From positions 1 through 8,686 of the forward strand of contig CAIRDL010000224.1 of NCBI GenBank assembly GCA_903877345.1: a stretch of 8,686 nt of DNA, in the 5' to 3' direction. The translations under genes were made by a program, and so were the position numbers. The notes beneath the pieces are model-generated. The model saw only the letters and a list, made by a program, of their open reading frames with translations. It was not told the origin of the DNA and ran no database searches. Position 1 is the stretch's first letter. Each line of letters opens with the position of its first letter. This DNA comes from an uncultured Oscillochloris sp. (GTDB lineage: Bacteria; Chloroflexota; Chloroflexia; Chloroflexales; Chloroflexaceae). Below, one piece after another: positions 1 through 8,200 of this stretch.

Positions 1-64
1 AAGGCTTTAGCCGGCTGAAGGCTTGACGCCCCTTCACCACCCTGAGAGGACTGTTCTCTAGCAA
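1..64. repeat. Partial palindromic intergenic repeat, copy A
   Basis: This stretch matches the repeat at 3428-3489 in the same orientation, with about 54 of 62 aligned positions identical by hand count and one 2-nt indel. It contains the shared palindromic core AGCCGGCT at 9-16, flanked by AAGGCTT at 1-7 and 18-24. In copy B the right flank reads AAGCCTT, which makes a perfect stem; copy A has one stem mismatch. The window begins inside the element, so its left half is cut off by the window edge. It lies upstream of the methyltransferase gene. It is probably a small non-coding dispersed repeat rather than a gene. Confidence 0.75.
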
Positions 65-175
65 CCATGCATCGAAAGAGCAACGCCCCTTGTCTTGATG
101 CCACGTTGGGCTGCAAGGATGTTACAATACGGCCCATTCACCTCTTCGCCTATCCCTTGGCTACAAGCCCGCACC

Positions 176-1531
176 ATGAGTACCACAGTGCCCAATGCGC
201 CAGAAATACCGCGTGACGACCAAGGCCGTTATCGCAGTGCCCGCCTGCCCTCGCTGCGGGGCGAGAACATTCTGTTACCCCTGCGCCTCAATCAAACGGG
301 CAAGAGCGAGGCGTGGCAACGGCAGGTGCATGCTGCCGACACGCTCATCGTCCTTGATCTGTTTTGTGGCGCTGGCGGCATGAGTTGGGGCTTTGAGTCG
401 GCTGGCTTCTTTGTTGCCGCCGGCGTTGACCACGAACCCCAGGCGACGATGACCCACGGCTACAATTTTCTCTCGAAAGGGGTTGCCTGCGATATTCGCA
501 CGCTTGCCGACCCGCGTGATCTGTTGGCGCAATTGGGCTTGCCCCGCGTTGACGTAATTATCGGTGGCCCGCCCTGCCAGGGGTTTGCGCGTATTGGCAA
601 GGGCAAAATTCGCAGTATTGAACTTGATGGCTACTACGACGAAGTTCTGAATACCCTGTACCAAGAGTTCATGCGTTTTGTCGAGGTTCTCGAACCGCTC
701 GCCTTTGTCATGGAAAATGTACCCGAGATGGCACGCTACCAAAACGGGGAGATCATACGGCGGATCAAGCGCCACTTTAGTGCCTACACGATTGACTCGC
801 GCATTCTGAACGCCGTGCATTTCGGTGTCCCACAGCGACGGCAGCGCCTCTTTGTGCAGGGCAACCGCATCGGCCAACAGGTGTCTTGGCCGAAAACCCA
901 AGCTCTGGTGCAGTTCGTCACGGTGCGCGAGGCGATTAGTGATTTGCCTGTCCGCACGCCACCTAGTTTGGTAGAAGAACTGCCCTATGAACCACAGCAG
1001 CCACTAACGGTCTATCAACAGAAGATGCGTAAGGGCGTGCCCCGAGATCAAACGGACAAGATCTTCGACCACATTATTCGCCAAGTGCGGGACGACGACC
1101 GCATCATCTTTTCATTGCTGAAAGAGGGACAAAAGTACCGGGATCTGCCGCCAGAATATCAGCGCTATCGCACCGACATCTTCGACGACAAGTACTCACG
1201 GTTAATCTATGATCAACCGGCTTGGACAGTGACCGCGCACATTCGGAAAGATGCCTATCGGTATATTCACCCAGAATATTGCCGTACCCTTTCAGTCCGC
1301 GAGTTCGCCCGTTTACAGAGTTTCCCGGATCATTTTCGCTTCGCTGGCCCCCGAACTGAGCGCTTGCGCCAGATTGGTAATGCAGTGCCGCCGCTCCTTG
1401 CACGCGCCATTGCTGTTAACTTGCACAGACAGCTTGCGACGCATCGCACCAGACAGCGCCAAAGTGAAGAAGAGCAACAGTGGAGCAATCAGGGGTATGA
1501 GCAAAGCTCTAGGCGGATTGCCGCTGATTAA
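176..1531 (+). CDS. drmMII: C5-cytosine DNA methyltransferase, DrmMII-like
   Basis: The product is a DNA cytosine-5 methyltransferase (Dcm/HhaI family) that uses S-adenosylmethionine, most likely to mark host DNA as self for the adjoining defence genes. Numbered from the ATG at 176 (451 aa), motif I DLFCGAGG lies at 61-68 (SAM binding), motif IV GGPPCQGF at 130-137 with catalytic Cys134, motif VI ENV at 180-182, motif VIII QRRQR at 220-224, motif IX REFARLQSFP around 375-384, and motif X QIGNAVPP around 399-406. The roughly 150 residues between motifs VIII and IX hold the target recognition domain; the target site cannot be read from sequence. The frame stays open upstream to TTG 95, with ATGs at 98 and 119. 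I chose 176 because the earlier 27 residues look unlike a conserved N-terminus, but no start has a good ribosome binding site, so this is uncertain. The helicase gene begins 17 nt downstream. The gene symbol rests on the nearby drmA and drmB; a solitary or R-M methyltransferase is the alternative. Confidence 0.9.
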   Translation: MSTTVPNAPEIPRDDQGRYRSARLPSLRGENILLPLRLNQTGKSEAWQRQVHAADTLIVLDLFCGAGGMSWGFESAGFFVAAGVDHEPQATMTHGYNFLSKGVACDIRTLADPRDLLAQLGLPRVDVIIGGPPCQGFARIGKGKIRSIELDGYYDEVLNTLYQEFMRFVEVLEPLAFVMENVPEMARYQNGEIIRRIKRHFSAYTIDSRILNAVHFGVPQRRQRLFVQGNRIGQQVSWPKTQALVQFVTVREAISDLPVRTPPSLVEELPYEPQQPLTVYQQKMRKGVPRDQTDKIFDHIIRQVRDDDRIIFSLLKEGQKYRDLPPEYQRYRTDIFDDKYSRLIYDQPAWTVTAHIRKDAYRYIHPEYCRTLSVREFARLQSFPDHFRFAGPRTERLRQIGNAVPPLLARAIAVNLHRQLATHRTRQRQSEEEQQWSNQGYEQSSRRIAAD

Positions 1532-1548
1532 CAAGGGCCAAAGCGCCA

Positions 1549-3252
1549 ATGACTGACTGGCTCAAATTCAGTGACCGTGATGAGGCCATCTACATCTTGC
1601 GTCAGCTTTTGCCACCCGAGGCGTTGCGTAAAGCTGTAGACCGCGAGATTGAGCGCATTGTGATGACCTCGGAGCAGGTTCAGGGGCTTTACAAGTCCAG
1701 GATGGATGAGACGGATCTCCCGGAGTTTCTTGTAGATCTCTACGGCGTTGATCTCCTGCAAAACAAGGCATTGCGCGCAGCCTTGGCAACCACACTTACC
1801 GATGAGGCGTTAGCTGCCCTCGTTGCTTGGGATGGCGATAAACCACAGAGCCGACGTACTGCTCAGGTGGAGCAAGTTGCGGCACGACGATGGCATCCTG
1901 GCAAGCGCTGGGCACGCTATTTCGCCACAACCTTCGGCTTGCCAAAGGTTTATGCCGGAGTGGTTGGGAGTCCGGGTGGGCCGCCCTACGAAGACGTTGA
2001 ACCCCATATTCCACTCCCTGTGCTGCACGACTATCAGCAGGAGTTGGTTAGCAGGTTGCATCAGGTTCTCACTGCGGCAGAGGGACGCAATCGTGCGTTG
2101 CTGAGTCTGCCTACGGGTGCTGGTAAGACAAGAACCGTTGTAGATGCCCTGCTTAGTTGGTGGGGCCGTCAGGACGATGGAAAGTCCTTCATCCTTTGGA
2201 TTGCCCAAAGCGACGAACTGTGTGAGCAGGCGGTTCAAGCTTTTCGTGAAGTTTGGGTTGATAGTGGCGGAAGGGGTGTACGGAACCTGTTACGGATCTA
2301 CCGTTGCTGGGGTGAAACGAACGCCCTACCAGAAGCCTACGGCGATGGGGTGGTCGTTGCCAGTATCCAGAAACTTTACGAGATGATCGCTACTGATGCA
2401 GGGAGCGAACTCCTCTCGCAGTTTGCCGACGATACTTGCGCGATTGTGGTTGATGAAGCGCATCACGCCGTAGCATCGTCTTACTCCGCTGTGATGGAGA
2501 CGTTCGGCATTACCTTTGGCCGCGCACCAGAGACGCCAGTGCCCCTTATTGGTCTTTCCGCCACCCCGTATCGCGGGGTTGACCGTGAGGAAAATCGGCG
2601 CTTGGCCCGACGCTTCTACAACCAACTCTTGATTCCGGCGTCTCTTGGCGAAGATCCCATCAACGTGTTGCGCGAGCGCAGAGTCCTTGCTCTCGTTGAC
2701 CATCGAATTCTCGAAACAGGCCGCGAGTTTGAGATGACTGAGTCAGAGGAACAACGTTATCAGCGCGTCGGCCAGATTCCTGAAAGCTTTTTACGCAAAA
2801 TCGGTGAAGATGCACAGCGTAATGCGCTGCTCCTGAAAACGATGCTAGAACTACCAACCGATTGGCCTATCCTCTTCTTCGGCTGTTCAGTCGAGCATGC
2901 CAGTGCTGTAGCTGTACTCTTGCGTCGAGCTCGTCGTACCGCCGCAGTGATCACTGGGGAAACCCGTCGGGCCACCAGACGCCATCTCATTGACGAGTTT
3001 CGCACTGGTCGTATCCAGGTACTCTCCAATTATGGTGTCCTCACCACTGGCTTTGATGCGCCGAAGGTGCGTGCTGTGGTGATTGCTCGACCAACGACTA
3101 GTGTGGTGCTCTATGAGCAGATGATTGGTCGTGGTATGCGTGGCCCGCTCAACGGTGGCACCGAGACTTGCACGGTGATTGATCTCGCCGATAACATCAG
3201 TCGCTTCGAGGGTCAGATGGCCTATGCCCGTATGCGTGATGTTTGGCGCTAA
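1549..3252 (+). CDS. DEAH-box superfamily 2 helicase with an uncharacterised N-terminal region
   Basis: This is a 567-residue ATP-dependent DNA/RNA helicase or translocase of superfamily 2, resembling the SSL2 / type III restriction subunit helicase group. Residues 1-150 are mostly helical in character and match no domain I recognise. A YQ-containing segment at 158-166 precedes the ATPase core. Motif I is LPTGAGKT at 187-194, motif II is DEAH at 302-305, and motif III is SAT at 337-339. The second RecA-like domain carries motif V TTGFDAP at 499-505 and motif VI QMIGRGMRG at 524-532, then ends soon after. No nuclease motif is visible, unlike full type I or III restriction subunits, so it probably moves along or remodels nucleic acid rather than cutting it. 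It starts 17 nt after the methyltransferase stop, with only a weak AAGGG upstream, and is probably co-transcribed with it. Its role in the system is not known; it is neither an SNF2-type DrmD nor a protein I can assign to DrmE. Confidence 0.9.
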   Translation: MTDWLKFSDRDEAIYILRQLLPPEALRKAVDREIERIVMTSEQVQGLYKSRMDETDLPEFLVDLYGVDLLQNKALRAALATTLTDEALAALVAWDGDKPQSRRTAQVEQVAARRWHPGKRWARYFATTFGLPKVYAGVVGSPGGPPYEDVEPHIPLPVLHDYQQELVSRLHQVLTAAEGRNRALLSLPTGAGKTRTVVDALLSWWGRQDDGKSFILWIAQSDELCEQAVQAFREVWVDSGGRGVRNLLRIYRCWGETNALPEAYGDGVVVASIQKLYEMIATDAGSELLSQFADDTCAIVVDEAHHAVASSYSAVMETFGITFGRAPETPVPLIGLSATPYRGVDREENRRLARRFYNQLLIPASLGEDPINVLRERRVLALVDHRILETGREFEMTESEEQRYQRVGQIPESFLRKIGEDAQRNALLLKTMLELPTDWPILFFGCSVEHASAVAVLLRRARRTAAVITGETRRATRRHLIDEFRTGRIQVLSNYGVLTTGFDAPKVRAVVIARPTTSVVLYEQMIGRGMRGPLNGGTETCTVIDLADNISRFEGQMAYARMRDVWR

Positions 3253-3268
3253 GACAGGGTTCAATCCG

Positions 3269-3339
3269 GCTTGACCGTTGACGTAATTCGTAGGTGCGGT
3301 TGCAAGCCGCACCTACGTGAATGAATCAAACCGTCAAGC
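3269..3339. repeat. 71-bp imperfect palindrome with an 11-bp perfect stem
   Basis: The core is a perfect hairpin: CGTAGGTGCGG at 3289-3299 pairs with CCGCACCTACG at 3307-3317 around a 7-nt loop, TTGCAAG. The symmetry extends outward imperfectly to GCTTGACCG at 3269-3277 and CCGTCAAGC at 3331-3339. It lies 16 bp after the helicase stop, between two convergent genes, so transcripts from either side could form the hairpin. Neither side is followed by a T tract, so it is not a typical intrinsic terminator. A dispersed REP-like repeat that also shields transcript ends is the more likely reading. Confidence 0.8.
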
Positions 3340-3390
3340 GCAAACGCCCCGTCCTAAAACTACAACCCCAAGGGCTGCACAATGCACACG

Positions 3391-3488
3391 AACTATAGCA
3401 ATCTTCTTGGAATCGTAAAGGGGAGTCAAGGCTTTAGCCGGCTGAAGCCTTGACTCCTCTTCACGACCTAGATAGGACTGCTATAGCA
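3391..3488. repeat. 98-bp near-palindromic element, copy B
   Basis: The two 49-bp halves meet at the centre of AGCCGGCT (3436-3443) and are inverted copies of each other at about 36 of 49 positions by hand count. The inner 13-bp arms, GGAGTCAAGGCTT at 3422-3434 and AAGCCTTGACTCC at 3445-3457, are perfect, and pairing continues to 17 bp with one G-U pair. The outer ends share an inverted CTATAGCA (3393-3400 against TGCTATAG at 3479-3486). No target duplication is evident. Positions 3428-3489 are repeated at 1-64. It could be a miniature transposable element or a REP-like palindrome, and it sits just beyond the drmB stop. Confidence 0.8.
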
Positions 3489-3503
3489 AGGCTGCCGACA
3501 AGC

Positions 3504-5207
3504 TTATGGCGTGTTCCCAAAGAACCCCGTGCTGGGTAAGTTCGGTAGATCACACACAAAGGCGCGGTCGAGCATCCGGTTTGCGAACTCACATGAGGTC
3601 TCGGCGACCAAGCCGCAGGCGTGGCAAGCTGCGCCCTTGATGTGGCCGGTTAGCAGAGGATTGTGTTCAGTGCAGAGCGGATCTGATGAGCACCAGCGTG
3701 CATTTTCGAGTAACGCCCGCAGGGTTGCATCAAATCTAGTCTGTAAGCCTTGCTGCACCAACCCGCCCAAGCTTCCGTCAGAGTCGGCGCTGGCAGTGTA
3801 AATGAGCAGCCCGCACATATCCGGGCCAGCGTAGATGCGCTCACGGAGCGATGATGATGAATAGCCACAATCCAGGGAAAGCTGGCGAATGAATAGGTGC
3901 GCCAGCGTATGAATGAGCACAACGCGGGGCATCACCGTGGCAAGGGGCTTTAGTCCACGCTGTTCTCGCCATTTGTTATTGGCCTGGATAAGCCCAGACA
4001 TCCGCTGTTGTACAGTCTGTCGCGCTTCCCATGCTTCCACACGATCCTGCTTTAGCTCAATGAAGATGCCTTCGCCACGATGCTCGACAGCAGGCAACCA
4101 GTCTTGCGGGTTAGCCATAATCGGGGCAAGAGGCGCATCCACATGGTCAGCATCAACGGGATCAATCCGCGTGAAGCCGCGTAACACCCGTACCTCACGA
4201 AGACGGTGCGCCAAGATTACATTTTGCAGGTCGTTCTGGAATACGCTAGGCACTGGCTCGGCACAAATCTGGAAGTCTGAGTGGCTGATGCCGCTCCCAG
4301 GGTTACGAAAGGCCCGAAACTCTTCTTGACGCAAGGTGTTGATCGTCGTCGTACCAGAGATGCGCTCTTTGATAGCGCGGAGTACATCTTCAAGATTGAA
4401 GCCGAAGAAATCTGGCAGTTTAGCGATAAGCCGCTGTTGCAACTCTTCATCAGTGGCAATAGACAGAAAGGTGTTCCAATGATTCTCAAGGGCAGCCTGA
4501 ACTGGACTCGTCCAAGGTGGAATGGAGAGCGCACTCAGAAGACTTGAGAAATAGACATTGGAGGCACCCCGCAAAACGCTACGCGGTTGGGCTGTGCAAT
4601 GGGCATCAGTCGCCCCAGGCAACCAGGGATGCTTGCCACTACATTTACTCCCTAGCGCTCGTGCGCCAAGCGCACCAGCAAGTGACTGTTGTTCACCACA
4701 AGTCGCGCAAACAACTATCAGGTCAGCTAAGGTGGCCGTTCGTCCTTGGTTGCTCAGCCGAAGCTTCGGCTTGCCAGTACATTTTTTGCTGCGATGTGCC
4801 CACCAGTCCCAGGGAAAATCATTGGCATGCCCTTCAGGGCAGATGACAATCAGGCGGGCCGGGTACGTATCTTTGCCACACTCTGGGCAAGTCTTCGCCC
4901 AACTGATCAGGTTACACTCTTTGTTGATACAGACCCTGTGCCGTGGGAAGCGAACACTTGGTATATCACCCCCGAACTTGCCAAGAGCTGGCGCACGAAA
5001 CTGCTTGACCTCCAAGGCATGTTCAAGCCGTGGTTCGTGGATGATCGCGCCGAGTGGCCAACGATCAATCCCGGCGATCATGACCGACTCTTCAGGGAGA
5101 TCAACAACCGCTCCTGGGCCAAAGGTCGTGATGATTTGGCTTGGCCGCAGCTTGGCACCTTTCGGCGTGTAAGAGCGAACCCCGGACGAGTTTGGTTTGA
5201 AAGCCAT
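3504..5207 (-). CDS. drmB: DrmB-like DUF1998 protein of DISARM
   Basis: The product (567 aa from the ATG at 5207) resembles DrmB, the DUF1998 partner that forms a complex with the DrmA helicase in DISARM. The N-terminal motif SQIITTFGPGAVVDLP at about 23-38 is typical of the family. Putative zinc-binding clusters follow: Cys93, Cys98, Cys107 and Cys110; Cys123 and Cys143; Cys167, Cys170 and Cys189. The C-terminal DUF1998 region has HTLAH at 433-437, then CGYSSSSLRERIY at about 447-459, and a final cysteine group at 506, 512, 528, 531 and 539 within the ACHACG and ETSCE segments. No catalytic site is evident, which fits a structural or DNA-binding partner. The ATG at 5207 is chosen because GGGAGGAG lies 10 nt upstream; an in-frame GTG at 5261 would add 18 residues and overlap drmA by 47 nt. 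The 7-nt gap to drmA implies one operon with translational coupling. Confidence 0.88.
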   Translation of the reverse strand: MAFKPNSSGVRSYTPKGAKLRPSQIITTFGPGAVVDLPEESVMIAGIDRWPLGAIIHEPRLEHALEVKQFRAPALGKFGGDIPSVRFPRHRVCINKECNLISWAKTCPECGKDTYPARLIVICPEGHANDFPWDWWAHRSKKCTGKPKLRLSNQGRTATLADLIVVCATCGEQQSLAGALGARALGSKCSGKHPWLPGATDAHCTAQPRSVLRGASNVYFSSLLSALSIPPWTSPVQAALENHWNTFLSIATDEELQQRLIAKLPDFFGFNLEDVLRAIKERISGTTTINTLRQEEFRAFRNPGSGISHSDFQICAEPVPSVFQNDLQNVILAHRLREVRVLRGFTRIDPVDADHVDAPLAPIMANPQDWLPAVEHRGEGIFIELKQDRVEAWEARQTVQQRMSGLIQANNKWREQRGLKPLATVMPRVVLIHTLAHLFIRQLSLDCGYSSSSLRERIYAGPDMCGLLIYTASADSDGSLGGLVQQGLQTRFDATLRALLENARWCSSDPLCTEHNPLLTGHIKGAACHACGLVAETSCEFANRMLDRAFVCDLPNLPSTGFFGNTP

Positions 5208-5214
5208 CTGTGCG

Positions 5215-8200
5215 TCACTCCTCCCAAAGGATGAATAGTTGGGCTTGACCTTCGACCTCACGAAGCGAATTGAGCGTCCCTCGCGAACCCCCAGGCCGCT
5301 TTTCCTCCGCCGGATGGATCAGCACTGGCGTTGCGGCAGTTTTCTGGTAGGGATTCGGACAGTAGCGCAAGTTCCCGTGGTGTTGGTTCGCCATGTGCTG
5401 CCACCAAGTAAGCAATTCGTCAATCTGTGCATCAACTTCGCCCCGACTGGATGGGTCAACCACGTCAACGCGCTGTTGAATCTGCCGAACAATCTCCTGA
5501 GCAACCGGGTGGTGCGGGTCAAACTGGCTTGCGGCATTGTTCGCCGCCCAACTCTCTTTCAACAGCCGCGCAAGGGCAATGAACACCGCATGGAGCGCAC
5601 GATCGCGTGCGCGAGGCGCAAAGGGCGTAACGCTGGTCGCCTCGACGTGCCGATAAAGCGCTTCGTGATAGGGATGGAAGCGTTCGTAGTGCGAGATGTC
5701 ACGCGGGCGCGACCAGTTGTAGACGGTGACAATTAGCCCCGGGGCTTCGAGCCGCCGCCCAACACGACTGGTCGCCTGAATGTATTCGGCACTACTTTTG
5801 GGTTGGCCGTTCACCACCATTAGCCCAAGCCGGGGCACATCTACGCCGACTGAGATCATGTTGGTTGCCAACAAGACATCCAAGGCACCCTTCGTGCCGC
5901 CTTGAAGTTCTAACTGCTTGAGAATGGCAGGAATGCGCGTTGAGGGCACGCGACTGGTTAGCTCGCAATCTTCAGCGGCGAGGTCGCGGAGCGGTTTGTT
6001 GCGCTGACGCGCCAAGAGTTTCATGCGCTGCACGATGTCATCTTCCACCAAGCGCAACGCACCCCCAAGCTCGCGCAAGCTGTTGAAGTAGCCAATCAGC
6101 GTGAAGTAGGCGTCAGCCACGTCTTGACCGTACTCGGCCAGTAATTCCCCGCCAACTTGCAACAGAATGGCATACACGCGCACCAAGGCGGTCTTCACAC
6201 TACGCCCAGGCGCGAAAATGCCGAGGTAACTGCGGCCCGGTTGTTGCTCAAGGGGCTGCGCTTGGGCAAAGAAGGAGTCGCTTGCCTGGAGGCCCGTTGG
6301 CGGAAAGAGTTGTACCTCTCGGGCAAACAGCCCGCGCACTTGCTCACTCGCCCGCCGAATAGTCGCGGTTGAGGCGATGATCTTGGGCCGAATAGTGCTG
6401 TCATTCGTGCCAGCCCGCGAACACAGCACATCAATCGCCAGTTCGTACAGCCCGGTCAGCGTACCCAATGGCCCGGAGATGAGATGCAGTTCGTCTTGAA
6501 TGATCAACTCCGGCGGGAGAAAGGGTGTACAGTTTTCCACCGCGCTGGCTGGTTGGCCTTTGTTCGCCCGATGGTTTCGTGCGTGTTCTTCGGTCGAGAC
6601 CAAGTAGCCGTGCTTTGGGCAGTGCCGATCCACACGCCCGAAGAGTGCCATCGTCTGCGGCTTCCAGGGAAGGCGGGCGAACTTGTCAGCCGTCGCCAAC
6701 AGCAGGGTCGGGCAAAAGTGATAGATGTCCTCATCCACCAACAGCGTGGGAATTGAGCGGTCTGGCTGACCGATGGGACTATGAAACTCGCAGCCTTTCC
6801 GTGGACATACGACGAGCATCCGTTGGCGTTCTTGGTCAATGACATAGTTCTTTATGCCTAATGCTTCGCCACACCACGGGCACGCCGGGAGTTGCATCGG
6901 GTTGCCTTCAAGCACTGGCTTGCCACGCCGCAACTTCTCAAGCGCTTCTTCGGCCCCTTCGTCACCCCCAATGCTGTTAGGCGTCGCCCCTGCCCCTACC
7001 CACAGCCCAATCGAGATTGGTTCGTGTCCCCAAAGCTTGGGCGCACGGCGGCGCAGATATTCACATGCACAAATTAGCGTGGCTGCCCGCTGAAACTGTT
7101 GCGTTGTGAGCAGACGCAGGGTGTAGCGCATGATTACCGTGATGCCCCCATCGCCGCGTTGCCCGTTGATGGTGCCGCGTAGACGCCGCAGGCCGATGGT
7201 AAACGCGGTGAGGCCCAAGTAAGCTTCGGTTTTCCCGCCACCAGTCGGAAACCAGAGCAGATCAACACTCGCACGGTCGCTGTGCTCTGGTTGCGCCAGA
7301 CCAGCCAGATTGAGCAGGATGAAAGCGATTTGAAAGGGTCGCCATGTGCCTTCTAAGGTGGGCGCAGATAAACGTTGGCCGCCCTTTCGATAGGCTTCCG
7401 CCCACGCACCATGCGAACGCTGAAGCAGCATCGCCTGATTGGCAAAGCGAAAGGCGGCGAAGATTTGGGCATCGCTTTGCAGCAACGTCAGTCCAACGTG
7501 CATCCGTTCCAAGGCTTCGCGACAGCGCGCCAATTGTTTCTGCGCCAGTGGTTGCAGGGCAACGTCTAGACCACCAACTTCGGCGCTCCGTTCAGTAAGC
7601 CACGCTGCATAGGCATCAAGCAACGGTTGCAGTCTAGTCGTAACCTCGGTGGCGGTTTTTGCGTCAGCGAGGGCCGCCATTTCGAGACCGGGTAGCGCGT
7701 TTGGGGTGGTCATCGGCAACGCATAATCGGGAATACTGGCGGTCTGGAGCCAGCCACACTGGTCGGCTACCACGTCGCCCCACGTGACCGCACAACTATG
7801 CCCGACGGCAAACTCGTAGCTGTCACGGTACAACAGCCGATACATTTCAAGATCGGGGTCATTCGGCACCGCCCCCGTTGGCACCCGATGACGAAACGGA
7901 CGTTGATCTGTAGCAGCGATAATCCGCAGTTGGGGTTGGAAGAGACACTGGGCGTCATCCGGCGGTTGCTCTGGCACAATCGGGTTGCGATTAACCAGCG
8001 AAAGCGTGACGATAGTGAGATCGGCCCTTGGGCGCACTGTCCATTCCAGGCGTGCGCCGCCCGGAAGATCATGCCCGTCTGATTTGGCAAGCGTGAAGGG
8101 AATGGGCAACGCAATCTGTTCACGCTGCCACTGCTTATCAACACCATCAGCACGCCGGTAAAGGCCATAGCGAATGTGGGCTGTCAGGTGCGTAACGCTT

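Noticed and set aside
275..901. A 208-residue open frame antisense to the methyltransferase
   Set aside because: It overlaps the conserved motif I to VIII region on the other strand and resembles no known protein.
176..3252. Ordinary type I or type III restriction-modification pair
   Set aside because: The methyltransferase is C5-cytosine, whereas type I and III enzymes use adenine methyltransferases. The helicase shows no nuclease domain, and no specificity subunit is present.
3289..3317. Bidirectional intrinsic terminator at the 11-bp hairpin
   Set aside because: No T tract follows the stem on either strand, so it is reported as a palindromic repeat instead.
4746..5736. Open frames on the + strand opposite drmB and drmA (4746-5234 and 5239-5736)
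   Set aside because: They lie wholly antisense to well-supported genes, show no recognisable motifs, and have no ribosome binding site context.
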